64,000 bases of DNA from Lasiosphaeris hirsuta. Lineage: Eukaryota > Ascomycota > Sordariomycetes > Sordariales > Lasiosphaeriaceae. Under the pieces are notes generated by a model. That model did no database searches. It was given only the letters and a program-made list of their open reading frames with translations, and was not told the DNA's origin. The position numbers were made by a program, and so were the translations under genes. The DNA is taken from the NCBI GenBank assembly GCA_030549175.1, contig JAUKUA010000003.1, forward strand, positions 4,588,001-4,652,000, read 5' to 3'. Shown piece by piece: positions 33,390 through 44,505 of the stretch (position 1 is the stretch's first letter; each line of letters starts with the position of its first letter).

Positions 33390-34137
33390 TTATATACAGG
33401 TGGTCTCCCTGGCAACTGGTGGTTTGTCGCATCCCTGAATGCCCTCACGCCTACGCGCTGGAATGGACATACCAATACTAAAACCGTATAGGAATGAGGG
33501 CATCACCACCCCACTTTGAGCAGCAGCCTTCTCCCCTCCCACAGGCAACAAAAACCCTTCCACCATAGAATACGGTCCCTCCTCATACCTCGGCCGCTCA
33601 TCCTCCACAGCCGTAGGAAGCACCACATACCCCCCTCCCAGGCCTCCTCCCCCTCTTTTTCCTTCCCGCCCTTCTCGTAAGGCTGCAACCACGCCAGCAT
33701 CCGCGACAGCGGCGCCTGCCACGTCCACGGCGGCAGGACCATCTCGCGCATCGGGAGCAGGCCTGAGTAGGCGTGGACGACGGCGAAAGGGTCAACCAGC
33801 AGCGCGCGCACCGAGAGGTGCCTGTTGCGCTCGGCCGCAAACGCGTCGACATCTCCGCTCTCGGCAGGGCACGGGTAGAACGGGCACAGGACAAACGGTC
33901 GCATCGGGGCCAGGTTGTCAACTTCATACCAAGTCGACCTCGTCGCTTCAGGGGCAAAGATCTGTGCACAGCACCTCTTCCCGTTTCTAAGCTACCAGTT
34001 GTCAGCCACGCCTGGGGCGGTCGGCCACGTTCCTTACTTGCCTCGGATGAGCCTTTGGGATGAATCTTGCTATTTGCTGCCTTTTCCTTCCTACCCGCTT
34101 TCTCGTACCTTTTGCGAACCTTCCAATCACTCAACAT
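33390..34137 (-). CDS. Hypothetical fungal protein, frame broken near 33650
   Basis: A 29-base first exon (34137-34109, MLSDWKVRKR) splices with GTACGA and TTAG to an exon starting at 33986. It reads NGKRCCAQIFAPEATRSTW, PFVLCPFYPCPAESGD, VRALLVDPFAVVHAYSG and WTWQAPLSRMLAWLQPYEKG. After KEGEEAWEGG the protein-like reading moves to another frame (YVVLPTAVEDERPRYEEG, MPSFLYGFSIGMSIPARR) and ends at 33390. One additional base in the G6 run at 33651-33656 would join the two. I do not recognise the family; there is no signal peptide or membrane segment apart from a weak hydrophobic stretch. Either an assembly error in a homopolymer or a young pseudogene. Roughly 240 residues if joined. Confidence 0.45.
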
Positions 34138-35917
34138 ATTCCACAATTTCCCTCACACCATATTTCCGATCCTAAGCAGGTAGCCGTTATCCCGGGGACT
34201 CCTTTACCACTCTCCAACCCTCTTTTCACCATTCTCTACCTACACCTAATCTACATCTATCACCCCCTCCCCCCCCCCCCGCTTCCGCTCGTCGACGAAA
34301 AAGCCTCTGGCAGAAACGTTAACCATCACATTACTACCTCCACCGGCTTTGCCCTCAAGAACCTTCTCACCCGGCCGAACCACAATCAACAGCATAATTC
34401 GGACCTCCCACACACACCGTCAGGTCAACAACACCCAACACACCCAAAAAGACCCAATCGACGTCGCGCGTCACCGCGAAATCCTCACGAGGCATGAACC
34501 CGGCATTGGATCCCGCGCCACTGAGCACTCGCGGCCCGAGGACCGCGTCACAGCCTTGGAGCTCAAGGGGCTCAACATCGACCATCTCTGTTGTGATGCC
34601 AACCTCGCCAGCCCCATGGAGCGTCTTCGTCACGCCTATAACATGCGGTACCTGATCGTCACACCCATCCTCGAGGTCTCCCTTCCTCTCCCCTAGGTGG
34701 CGGTTTGTTTCGCCATGACCTCCACAGTAGCATCGCCTATTTCGGGAGGATGGAGTGGGCTCGCTTGACACGCCGGGGCTGATGCTGTTTGGGGTCGAGG
34801 GTGGGTGAGTGTCATGGATGGTGGCCGGGACGATGGGTGTGTTACTGCGATTGCGGAGTTGAGCGAGGTTGGATGTTAAAGGGGATGACAAAAACCTTTA
34901 GTGAGGCGGCGCTGGAGTTGCCTTGGCTACCTATCTACGTGCCAGCGAGCCGGCTGGGGTTGAAGGATATAAAGCGACGACATTTTTCGTTGGGATTTTG
35001 TCGCGTAGGGTGTTGGATGTTTGGGCAACTGCCTTGACAGTGCTACGAATCTCAATTTACTTTGTAATCGGCTCTTCATCCCGTCGTCACCAATGATAGC
35101 GAAATCTAGAATGCTATTCCTATCCTCGAGAATTTAGTTTGACCTGTAGCACACTCTAACCCTAGTCCGGTTATTCACACGTAACATACGGGGGATACTA
35201 AAGCTTCGAAAGGACCCACCCCGATATACGGCTTGGGCCAGGCAGCGAGCCATATTTTTCTCACATTCAAATCGCGTCTAACAAACAGACGATTGGATCG
35301 TATACGTCATTGTTATCTGCTAACTTCGACGGATCATGTGAATCACCAAAAGGAGAGTACTCTGAACTAGGTAGCTTAGTTGTACATCAAGGCGAAAACT
35401 GATAAAGCAAAGAACTGGGACACGGGTACAGGTAGTTGGATGGAGGATGTACCATGCTGTCTCGAGAGTGGCAGAACTGTCAGTTGCTGTAAACAACCAG
35501 ACAAGGCACTACAATCGGGCAAAATGGGAGTATAGCTTCACCCTCAACGAGCATGAAGAGGGAGGGAAGAAAATAAACATAGCCATTAACAATACCATTT
35601 CAACTCAACCTCAATTGAACTGCACCTCGTGTTCAACTCGCCACGCACCGGAACTGGAGGATGTCGCTTCTATTCGGGTGTCAAGACCATGCCAAAAGGG
35701 CAGGCCATCAATGAGTCTGTGATTTTATATCTGAGCTAATAAGCAAAGCGCAAATTATCATGCTCGTAATCAGGTGCCGCCGTATCCTAAGACGGAGCGG
35801 ACTCAGATTGAATCTTCGTTGCACATACATCATGTGTTGTGGGGATACTAAACCTCCAACTCCCGTCACGCTAAACTCCAAGACGCAACAACAGCAACAA
35901 GAACTAAAGTCCTTTGA
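34138..35917. other. Intergenic, 1.8 kb
   Basis: Includes a C12 run at 34269-34280. Overlapping frames on both strands at 34349-34891 are equally open and lack domains. An AT-rich part (35.0-35.9 kb) holds nothing recognised. Confidence 0.45.
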
Positions 35918-38900
35918 CTAGGGGGCAGTTGTGGGAACGGGTGCGGGTCCTGTCATGGCTACAGGAGCCGCTGTGGTCGCGTTCGTAGCGAAGGGTGCGG
36001 GCGCCATCGCTGCTACCGGTGCCGGGGAAGGTTTGGGCAGAGTCGCGGGAGTGGGTGTAGAAGTGGGCGCAGCCGTCATCGCTGTCACCAGTGCAGGCGA
36101 AGGTCGAGACACAGCCGCAGAGGTAGATGTGGAAGCCGACGCAGGAGTGGGCGTAGAGACTGGCGTTGCAGGTTTTGCCGCTGGTGGTGGGGCGGTGGCA
36201 GCGGCAGCGGCGGCAGCTTTCTGATGCTTCAAGAGCATCGTCTTGATGGCTGGAATGAGCACAACTTCTGCCTTTTCATACTCATTCATCTCGGCCTCAC
36301 TGCCGGTCATGGTGCTTCGTTCGGCAAAGCCCAGGACACGATCGATAGCCGATAGTATCAAGCACTCCGATTTGAGCCCACCCAGTTTGCCCTCCAAAGT
36401 TTTCATCATCGTGCCTTTGAACTCCAATATAGATTGAAGTAGTCCGGGGTTGAGCGACTGATGCGCACCCAGTGTTTGCTTGCTCGACTCGAATACACCT
36501 AGCACGATCCTTTCAAGCACCTCGTCTCCTGATAGGCACCGCGATGTCAGGCCGAGCCCGCGACGAGCGGCAGAGTTTGCAATGGCGCTCCATGCTGCTG
36601 ATCGCTTCTCTAGCTGAGGGGCAACGGACTTCTTGAAATTGTGGACATGTTTGATCAACTGAGGAGCGACAGCTGGTGGAAGTGGACGTGCAGCGGCGCT
36701 TGGAGCGGCTGGTGCGAGCGGCCTGGTGCTAGGTACCCCTCCTTGTGCCCCGACGTGTGGAGACATGCTGGTAACTCGGGACAGCCCGTTCGTGGCAACA
36801 GGGCCGTTTTGAGGTTGAGCATACTGCCGCGCCATGCTGTGTGGGGTCGCGCCGGGTTGGGCGGCTGTTGCCGGTAGAGGTTTAGATGCGTAGGGAGAGG
36901 AATATGAGGTTGGCTGTGGTCCCGTCTGGGGTGGTGGGCGTGGTGCAGCCGGATCTCCGTACCCATGAGCCTGAGTAGACACGGGCGCCCGAGTAGGAGT
37001 CGGGTATGCTGGTCGAGGGGGTGGCGGGGCAGCAACAACCGCCGGTGGTGGAGGAATATGGTGTTGGGGATGTTGGTTTGGAGGCGCTTGGCCGTATGCG
37101 GCAGGATAAGATGTGCCTTGAAGAGCGGCGCCTTGATAGTAGTTGGGCGGGGACGAGTGTTCGCTGTGAAACATCTTGTTGTGAGGGGCCATGGGAGCTT
37201 GGAATTGCTGGCCATAGGCTTGCTGGGAGGCCGACCGTTGTTGCATGTCGGGAGAGGTCGCCTTCCGCTTCTTGCCCGCGTCGATATCTATACCCGGCAC
37301 GCGGCTCCAGAGGTGGGTCTCTTCGTTCTTCTTGAAGGCATCATTGCCAATAAGGTTGTGACGGACGCTGCTCTCCCACCCCTTGGTATCAACCGTGAAG
37401 TAATAGAAGGGATAGTTAATCTGTATCCTCTTATATATCTGCTTCAGGGTAAGCCCTTCAGGCGCCGCCGTCAGTACCTCGTCTATCAAAACGCCATAGT
37501 TCTTGTTGGGTTTTTGTAGCGCAGCTTCGCTGTAGTCTTCCCGGCGGAGCTCCAGCGGCGGAGTTTTGGGCTTCTCTCTCCTCCTCTCCTTGGTGGCTCG
37601 ATCACCGTCAGAACCATCCCCGCCTTCTTCGCGGGATTTGCGGGGTTTGTATTTCCGCTTCTCAGGTCTGTCTGGCGCATCTTCGGGTAACGGATGCTTC
37701 CGCGGCCGCCCGACCTTTCTCTTGATGGGTGGCTCTCCGGGGGGCGGCTGCGGCATGCTCTTCTTGGCCAGCTCCATGGCTGCCTTCTTGCGCAACCGCT
37801 CCTCCCTCTTTGACATGATGCCGTTCTTGGGTGGTCGACCCGGACCCCGTTTTTTGGGCGGCATTGGGGGGAATTCGGGGAGTGAACCTTGTTCCATTTC
37901 GGGTTGGATACCTCTCCGGTCTTCCATAGCGTCTCTCTCGATCGTCTCCATGACCTCGTTGTCGTCATCTTCGTCGTCTTGATCATCATCGTCACCGCCG
38001 TCTGAGAGCTCACTTCCGCTGTCTTCCCGTACGGCCTGAGCGACCTGGGCAAGCCGGGCAAGCTGAATAGCCTCGGGCTCCTGAGCAACCGGGACCACTT
38101 GGACCACTTCAGGGGCTTTGACGACTTTAACCTTGGCGGTCTGAACCTCTTCGACGCTGGTACTCCTTCTCTCCTGGTCATGAGTACTCTCGAACTCAAA
38201 GCTCATCTCCTTGCCACCCTCTGAGTACCTCCTTGCCGACATGTCATCTTCATCCGGATATTCTTCCGCCCCAGACTTTCCACGTGGAACGCCATTTATG
38301 AGGAAGACGAAGTCAACATCCTTGATTTGCAGACGGTCACCGCTTTTGAGCACCACTTTCTCATCCTTGTAATGGACATCTTCGCAGAAGAACCCGTTTC
38401 GATGCAAAGGAATAGCCTCAAAGACGCCTGCCTTCGAGTTGAACTGGATTTTCAAGTGTTCTCTTGAAATGGCTTTTGTCCTACTCGCGATATTTGGGCC
38501 CGGGGAGTGGATACCAATAAAAGGCACATGGTACGGCGAAGGTCGGAGAGCGCTGAGATTAACAGCGGCTGCTCCTGGGGTGTGGGAGACATATTGCCTG
38601 TTGACAATGAGACTCTTATCATCCTGCGCGGCTAGTTCTGCCGCAGCTGCTTCTTGGTGCGGCAGCGGTTGTGATTCCCCCGAAGCGGAGCCACCGTTGC
38701 CGCTCATTTTCCTCCTCTTAGCTGGACGATGGCTCTCGTCCCCATCCGACTCGGGCCCCAACATGCCGCCCTCCTCGCTGACGTACGACTTGCTAAACTT
38801 GCCGCGCTCCTGCCTCGGTGGGGATGGAGGCGGGAGCCCCTGGCTCGCGTTCTGGTCCATCCTGCGCTGGTAGTCCTCAGCGCGGCGCTCGTCGCGCCTG

Positions 38901-39607
38901 GCCTGCTCTAGAGCCCGTTGATCACGACCGATAATAACGGCGTACGTGGTCATCTGGAACACGCTATCGGCGAACTCGATGCGGGCGAATGACTCGAGTG
39001 GGGACTCGACATGAGGGGCAGCGTGGGCGTTGTTGTTAGGAAGCTGATGACTGTTGGCCTCAAGCAGCGAGTTGGGGAGAGAGACCTGGGATGGGTGGAC
39101 TGTTGGGGGCATGCCCATCTGCGCATGCTGCTGGACAGCAGACATGCGGGCGAGGGTCATGAGGATATTGGTCGAGTGCTGCTGCTGCTGCTGCTGATAG
39201 AGATCCATGTCTATGGAATTGGGGTAGTCCAGCGACCCGCCGTTCATGTAGAGCATCTCAATGTCCCTGTCCGTGAAGCCGGTGCCCTGGGGGTTGGCGT
39301 GGAGCTGGTGGTGTTGTTGGTCCATGTCCATGTCCATGTGTGTGTTGTCAGCTCCTGAAGCTTGGGGTTGGTGGCCGTTGGGCTGGGCAGGTGCAAAACC
39401 ATTGGCAGAGGAGGGGGCTGGAGCTGGAGGGTGCGCTGCGTCGTCGCGGTCGACATTGGGTTCGGGGGAGGGTTCGCGATTCTCTGCGTCGAGAGGTTCA
39501 GCAATGGGATCTGCGATGGGTTCAGTGGCGCTTGTCGGCTCTGTGAGGGGAGAGAAGGCAGGCGGCGCCGGCGACTGGCCGGCGCCGTCCTGCGCGGACG
39601 AACTCAT
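35918..39607 (-). CDS. FHL1: FHA/forkhead transcriptional regulator FHL1
   Basis: Single exon of 1229 residues from ATG at 39607; an upstream in-frame extension without better start context was not used. A forkhead-associated domain is split across about residues 210-445: TTYAVIIGRDQ at the front, then after an inserted charged segment SRTKAISREHLKIQF and the final LKSGDRLQIKDVDFVFL. Two AT-hook motifs follow (RGPGRPPKNG, KVGRPRKHP). The forkhead winged helix is at about 692-772, with NYGVLIDEVLTAAPEGLTLKQI, FYYFTVDTKGWESSVRHNL and KNEETHLWSRV. This FHA-plus-forkhead order is that of Fhl1, which controls ribosomal-protein and rRNA genes with its partner Ifh1. The last 100 residues are Ala/Pro/Thr low complexity. 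Acidic runs (SDGGDDDDQDDEDDD) lie before the AT-hooks. Confidence 0.93.
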   Translation of the reverse strand: MSSSAQDGAGQSPAPPAFSPLTEPTSATEPIADPIAEPLDAENREPSPEPNVDRDDAAHPPAPAPSSANGFAPAQPNGHQPQASGADNTHMDMDMDQQHHQLHANPQGTGFTDRDIEMLYMNGGSLDYPNSIDMDLYQQQQQQHSTNILMTLARMSAVQQHAQMGMPPTVHPSQVSLPNSLLEANSHQLPNNNAHAAPHVESPLESFARIEFADSVFQMTTYAVIIGRDQRALEQARRDERRAEDYQRRMDQNASQGLPPPSPPRQERGKFSKSYVSEEGGMLGPESDGDESHRPAKRRKMSGNGGSASGESQPLPHQEAAAAELAAQDDKSLIVNRQYVSHTPGAAAVNLSALRPSPYHVPFIGIHSPGPNIASRTKAISREHLKIQFNSKAGVFEAIPLHRNGFFCEDVHYKDEKVVLKSGDRLQIKDVDFVFLINGVPRGKSGAEEYPDEDDMSARRYSEGGKEMSFEFESTHDQERRSTSVEEVQTAKVKVVKAPEVVQVVPVAQEPEAIQLARLAQVAQAVREDSGSELSDGGDDDDQDDEDDDNEVMETIERDAMEDRRGIQPEMEQGSLPEFPPMPPKKRGPGRPPKNGIMSKREERLRKKAAMELAKKSMPQPPPGEPPIKRKVGRPRKHPLPEDAPDRPEKRKYKPRKSREEGGDGSDGDRATKERRREKPKTPPLELRREDYSEAALQKPNKNYGVLIDEVLTAAPEGLTLKQIYKRIQINYPFYYFTVDTKGWESSVRHNLIGNDAFKKNEETHLWSRVPGIDIDAGKKRKATSPDMQQRSASQQAYGQQFQAPMAPHNKMFHSEHSSPPNYYQGAALQGTSYPAAYGQAPPNQHPQHHIPPPPAVVAAPPPPRPAYPTPTRAPVSTQAHGYGDPAAPRPPPQTGPQPTSYSSPYASKPLPATAAQPGATPHSMARQYAQPQNGPVATNGLSRVTSMSPHVGAQGGVPSTRPLAPAAPSAAARPLPPAVAPQLIKHVHNFKKSVAPQLEKRSAAWSAIANSAARRGLGLTSRCLSGDEVLERIVLGVFESSKQTLGAHQSLNPGLLQSILEFKGTMMKTLEGKLGGLKSECLILSAIDRVLGFAERSTMTGSEAEMNEYEKAEVVLIPAIKTMLLKHQKAAAAAAATAPPPAAKPATPVSTPTPASASTSTSAAVSRPSPALVTAMTAAPTSTPTPATLPKPSPAPVAAMAPAPFATNATTAAPVAMTGPAPVPTTAP

Positions 39608-41218
39608 CGCTTGCTGCTCAGGACAAGCTCCTTCGTCTGGTAGCAGCCCGGGCGAGGGCTCCTGGAGGCTCCGAGTGCGGTGTGTTGCGGTGTAATGCAG
39701 CCTTGAGCTCTTGAGACGAGTGCCAGGACTGCGCAACACAGTGGCAGCACTAGAGATCGCTAGAGATTGCGGATTATTCGCCCCGGATGCGCCTACCTTC
39801 TACCCAACAAGCCCAGCACGGCCCCTGCCGTGGAGCCCAAATTTTGGATAATGCGCCACCTGATTGGCTCTAATATTCCGCGCCCCACAGTCAGCCTGCC
39901 TAGACTTTTCCTTCTTTGGTGTCTCGGCAGGCGCGTCCTTCCTTGCCAGATGGAACAGAGGTGGAAAACCCAGATGACATCGGCTGGATCGTTTACTTCG
40001 TAGCTTGTGTTGCAGTGGCCGCCAGCAGCGGCTTCCTTGTCTGAGCCTACCTCTACCCTCTCTTCCATCAAATTTGCCCAAGCATGCCATGCCCAGCAAT
40101 CGCAGTCACACGAAAGAGCTCACCGACTCTCGCGCTGCGTCTCGGTCTGCCGCCATTGGATACTCATTCTTGGATGCTCCACGCTGGCAAACTCTCCGCC
40201 TTTTGTTTCGATTGTTTCTTTTATATTGTTTCCATGTCTCTCCCTGCTAGGATAGGATGGATATCGTTGATTAAGCCGCAGTTCTAGTTTGGTAACATAG
40301 GCGCATCTAGGCGCAACGACTACCTAAATGCCCATGCAAAGGGCTTCTACTGCCTTTCTCAACTGACGAGATGGTGGCATTGCCATGTACCAGCAACAGT
40401 GACTACTTTCCCCTGGTGAGACGTCTGATCCACGTCATCTCAATCACCTCAACGACCCCAACACTCTGAAGAAGGAAAAATAACCCCCTTTTATTTCGAG
40501 ATTTAGAGTTGGTTCATTTCTTGTATGTAGTGCAGAAGTTCAACATTGTCACAGATGACGACAGGGTGAGGCGTCTCCCGAACTAGTTGAGAAAAGAACA
40601 TGTTGCTCAACCTTTATCCCAATGAGCAAGCAAAGTCCCTTTCTTCAATGCAGCACCTCTCTCAATACAAAGCCTTGGGAAACTCTACACAAACTCTATA
40701 TCATAACTTATCCCGAGTCTTATCTTACGATGGCTGGATTGAAAGGAACCCCGGCATTTGATTCAGGGTACCTCAACCGAGGTGCTTTCACGCCGAGCTT
40801 GTAAGCACACTGGCATCATCACATACCGCCCCTATGAGCACGGCTTTTTCATTCGAAGCTTCGGTGTGTCATCTATGAGAGATATAAGCAACTTCCTCTC
40901 ATGTCTTGATAGATGAGAATGTATTCAGCTTACCTCAAAGTAGGACTTGTCGTCACGTACCTCGCGGCCTCTCGTCCTCGGCCCATATATATCTGAGTTG
41001 ACGAAACATGAGTACAAAATTGATATTTATTGCTAAGCAAGTATATTGCTTAAGTCGCCAGTGCTTTCGAAAGGGGGAATGGTACTTTCCCGAAGACATT
41101 TTTGTCTTGACATACCAAGCCACGCCAATGATATTGAATGATGCTGCCCTCCGAACCACCGCCTCCTATAAGTAAATTTCCCAAGCCTGCGCCGAAAATA
41201 TATAAATTCACCAAAAAC
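39608..41218. other. Intergenic, 1.6 kb
   Basis: FHL1 promoter side and the 3' flank of the transporter. Small frames here (40007-40255 plus, 40622-40804 plus) are not supported. No RNA gene seen. Confidence 0.5.
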
Positions 41219-42542
41219 CTACCTTAACAGCGGCCTCCGCTCTCCCACGCCCCTCCTTTCCAAATAATCCCCAAGTCGATACACTCCATAAACCATCATG
41301 CCCACCGCAAACCCAGCCCCGACATCCTTCAGCGCCAGCGTCCCCGCTGCCGTCATTAGCAAGATCGTCCACCCCTCCTCACCCTGGTTCCCGCTAAGAA
41401 AGACTCCGGCCCTCGCGAGCTCCACCCCGGCCGCCGCGAGCATCACCCCCAGCATGCCCCTGGGGAACGCGTCAAACAAGTCCACCAGCGTGCTCCCAAA
41501 CAACACCCCCAGGGCCACCTTAGCCAGCCCCAGGATGATGACGGCGGCCCCGCTCCGCGCCCCGAAGCGGTGCTGCGCGGCCAGCCCGCCCGCACCGTGG
41601 CACACGGGCATCGCCCCGAACCAGCACCCGACGAGATTCATAGCCGCGACCGAGAGGCCGATGGTCGTGACCGAGGGCGTAAGCTCCCCCTCGCTAGGGA
41701 ACAAGTCAGCCGCGAGGGCGGAGACGGCGACGATGGAGTTGAGAAGCGTCAGCGGGAGCTGCGCGACGGCCATGCCAATGGCGGTGTCCACGCCGGACCA
41801 CTCCGGCAGAGGGAGGTAGAACCTGGGCTGCCAGGGGGCGAGGCGCGGGAGGTGAGGCGCGTGGTTGCCGCGGCGGTGAGGGAAGAGGATGGACAGGACG
41901 GCGAGGCCGAGGCCGGCGGTGAAGACGAGAAGGGCGAAGGGGAAGCGCGGGCCGCGCAGGCGCTGCGCGAGGAGGAGCAGGGTGAAGGTCAGCAGCGCCC
42001 AGAGCCGGTTGTCGAGCGCGGGCGAGGTCCAGTCTAGCCCGAGGAGCAGCGACGTGCCGGCCGAGAGGACGAGCTGCAGGCCCGCGCCCAGCTGGATGCC
42101 CTTGATGATGGCTGTCGGCGTGTGTTGGTTCAGGCGGCGCACCAGGCCGGTCAGGCTGAGGACTAGGACGGCGAGGGAGACCAGGGTGCCTGCGAAGAGG
42201 GTTCCGCCCATCTCTACGCTGGAGCGTGCGATGGAGGCGGCGGCGATGGCCTGTTATAGGGTGAGTGAGGGTGAGACGGAGAGGAGAAGGGAGTGAGACA
42301 TGACACACCTTCATGGGTTGCACAGGCAAAGGTATGCCAAAGACGGCACCCGTTGCAATGTTGAAGAGGCCTGTCATCACAAGGGTTGCGGGGAGATCAA
42401 TACAGCCCTTGAGAGCGAGAGCGATCATGAGCGGGAGCAGGGTGCCTAAGTCGCCCAGGGCTCCCGAGATCTCAGCGGTGGGCGAGCGCCGTAACATCGC
42501 GAGATTGCGCCGATTGACGGCGCCGAGGTCTGAGAGCGCCAT
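41219..42542 (-). CDS. Molybdate transporter of the MOT1 family
   Basis: Two exons, 42542-42309 and 42250-41219, phase 0, 1266 bases, 421 residues. The N-terminal signature EISGALGDLGTLLPLMIALAL and GLFNIATGAVFGIPLPVQPMK (continuing into AIAAASIA across the junction) is diagnostic for MOT1-type molybdate transporters, a branch of the SulP/SLC26-like superfamily that lacks the STAS domain; no STAS domain is visible here either. About ten membrane segments follow, including GMAVAQLPLTLLNSIVAVSA and the conserved GCWFGAMPVCHGAGGLAAQHRFGA split by family-typical residues PVCHGAGG. Function in the family is high-affinity molybdate import for molybdenum-cofactor enzymes such as nitrate reductase. 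Membrane (plasma or vacuolar) not determined by sequence. Confidence 0.9.
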
Positions 42543-43371
42543 GCCGTGCCGTGACGTCACGCCGTCGGGGATTCTGTTATCGCAAATTACAAGCCGAAAA
42601 TCCGGAGGACACTGATAGTAAGACGCCCAATTCAGATCTGAGAGATCTGCACAGCAGGCAATCGCGAGATCCAACCGGGCTGCAGTCGAGTTAAGGTTGG
42701 CGCCCCATTGCAGTTGGCGGCTGACGTTGCACAAGTGCGGTCATCAGGCACCCATCCACTCGACGTCGCACATCAAATATTTACCCGGTTGAGGCGATCC
42801 TTTGACGCGGCTTTGGTCCTGCCAGATCTTATTTCGACAACATCTCTTTTTGCGATTGGCTTGTTTTTGCGTCAAATATTGAAGCAGTTGGATAATAGTA
42901 GAGGTCAACCACTCGATCCTACTATTATCCCCTTAGTTTTCGCGGCGTCAAGAATCGCTCTTTTCAACCCCTCAATTTGCAGGTCCTGTCAATAATTGTC
43001 ACGCCTCACCTTCCGAGTATAAGTCTTGATAAAGACTCCACAATACGTACAACGTAGCGAAGGCAATCTCTATTCTACACTTCTCCGTCGTCATGAAGTC
43101 GTCGTCTTCTCAATTTATCAGCTAATCGACTATAATGTATGTACACTGAAAGGTACCCCTTTGTGGTAGAGAACATGCTGGCCTCATCAGCCACCATGAC
43201 CACATTCTTTCGTCATGTCCTTGCTGAAAAGGGATGTCATAAACCCGTGTAAACCCGTATCATCCCCGCCTCCTAGCCCAGAGGCCTGGGTTTCCGTCAT
43301 GCACACCGTCCGTATAATGAGGTATCTATATTCCGTTGTGTGGGAGAAGCTTCCCATGCCACACAAGAAGC

Positions 43372-43409
<38 letters not shown>

Positions 43410-43665
43410 GAAACAAAAAAAGAGATTCGTAAAGCCACATCGCAAGCGATGTACTCATCCCCACATGATTTTCTCCACAAAAAGGAAATTGGCCCGAGAT
43501 CGTGAAAAGGGTGACAGCTGCGGAATTGCAAGATGCTGAACGCACCGAGCCCTCGCCTGAGAGCTAGTGCAATGTGTAACACGCCGTCAAAAAGTGCCGT
43601 CAAGAAAGAAAAATTGCAGCGCACTGCGGCAGGTGAAAAAAAAGAAGTCAAGGGGAGGCCGCCTT
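42543..43665. other. Intergenic with T/A homopolymer pair
   Basis: Contains a T run directly followed by an A run at about 43372-43409. No gene recognised. Confidence 0.5.
43372..43409. repeat. Adjacent poly-T and poly-A runs
   Basis: About 13 T followed immediately by about 25 A. Could form a hairpin in RNA or mark a processed-transcript insertion tail; simple repeat is the safest label. Confidence 0.75.
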
Positions 43666-44505
43666 TCAGTTGAACCACCAATCAACAGTGTAGCGGCCCG
43701 TGCCGAGGGGTTCGCCCAGATCTGTGAACAGCTTCTCTGAGCCATCAATGTTGTCGATGGCGCAGCCCATGCACTTGTCGCGAACAACAGCCGTTGTAGT
43801 CTTTCCCTTGTATGAAACGGTGATGGTCCTGTCGCAATAGGGGTTACCGTTGGACTGTGTGCCCATCAATTCATGTGAGAGAGCCACAATGTTCTGGGTG
43901 TAATCTTTGCCGCTGTCGTCGAAGCCACATGCTCCAAGACCCAGAGCATAATAAGTGATCTCACCAGTGTGCGAGGACGGTGATCCAGCCTCGGCTGCCG
44001 GCTTGGCTGCCGGAGCAGGCACCGAAGCTGGCGCTGGCGCTGCCACTGGAGCAGGACTTGGGACAGGAGCCGGAGGTGGCGCGGGGCTTGGGACAGGACT
44101 TTGCGCAATAGGCACGTAAGTGGGTGTCCCAACCACCACGGGGGCCGGTGAAGAGCTCGCGATCTTGGGAACATACGGAGCAGCTGGCGGTTGCGTCTCC
44201 GCCGGCGACTTGGGTGCGCTCGCAGAGGCGCCCTCATGGAACTGGCCAGGAGTTTTGGTTGAGGTGGTCAAGGTGGTCACCTTGACACCAAAAGCCTTCG
44301 GGGTTGGTGTGATCCACTCGGTGGTGGTGTCGTCGATCAACTTGGTGACAGTCTCATAGACTGTCTCAGTCACCCAGTCAGTGACAACTTCACGCTTCTC
44401 ATGGACTGGATGAGGGGCCCGCCTGCGATGGCCATGACCATGTCCGTGGGGCTGGGCGAGAGCAAGCGAGGCCAGGAGGCCGGAAACCAACACAGTTGAC
44501 TTCAT
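43666..44505 (-). CDS. Secreted double-psi beta-barrel (RlpA/expansin-like) protein
   Basis: Single exon, 279 residues. ATG at 44505 was chosen because it begins a clear signal peptide (MKSTVLVSGLLASLALA); the upstream in-frame methionine lacks one. After the signal comes PHGHGHGHRRR, a His/Arg patch followed by a probable dibasic processing site (HEKRE), a Thr/Val-rich segment, then a long Pro/Ala/Ser linker with PAPVPSPAP-type repeats. The C-terminal 100 residues (GEITYYALGLGACGF, NIVALSHELMG, NPYCDRTITVSYKGKTTTA, VVRDKCMGCAIDNIDGS, FTDLGEPLGTGRYTVDWWF) form the double-psi beta-barrel seen in RlpA-like and Asp f 7-like fungal secreted proteins. These bind or remodel wall polysaccharide; catalytic function is uncertain. 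Confidence 0.85.
   Translation of the reverse strand: MKSTVLVSGLLASLALAQPHGHGHGHRRRAPHPVHEKREVVTDWVTETVYETVTKLIDDTTTEWITPTPKAFGVKVTTLTTSTKTPGQFHEGASASAPKSPAETQPPAAPYVPKIASSSPAPVVVGTPTYVPIAQSPVPSPAPPPAPVPSPAPVAAPAPASVPAPAAKPAAEAGSPSSHTGEITYYALGLGACGFDDSGKDYTQNIVALSHELMGTQSNGNPYCDRTITVSYKGKTTTAVVRDKCMGCAIDNIDGSEKLFTDLGEPLGTGRYTVDWWFN

Noticed and set aside
34349..34891. Overlapping frames of 115 (plus) and 174 (minus) residues
   Set aside because: Both strands are open at once, neither shows a recognisable domain, and no splice-consistent extension was found.
40622..40804. Small plus-strand frame with MAGLKGTPAFDSGYLNRG followed by a GTAAGC donor-like site
   Set aside because: No acceptor leads to a continuing protein-like exon within reach; too short to call.
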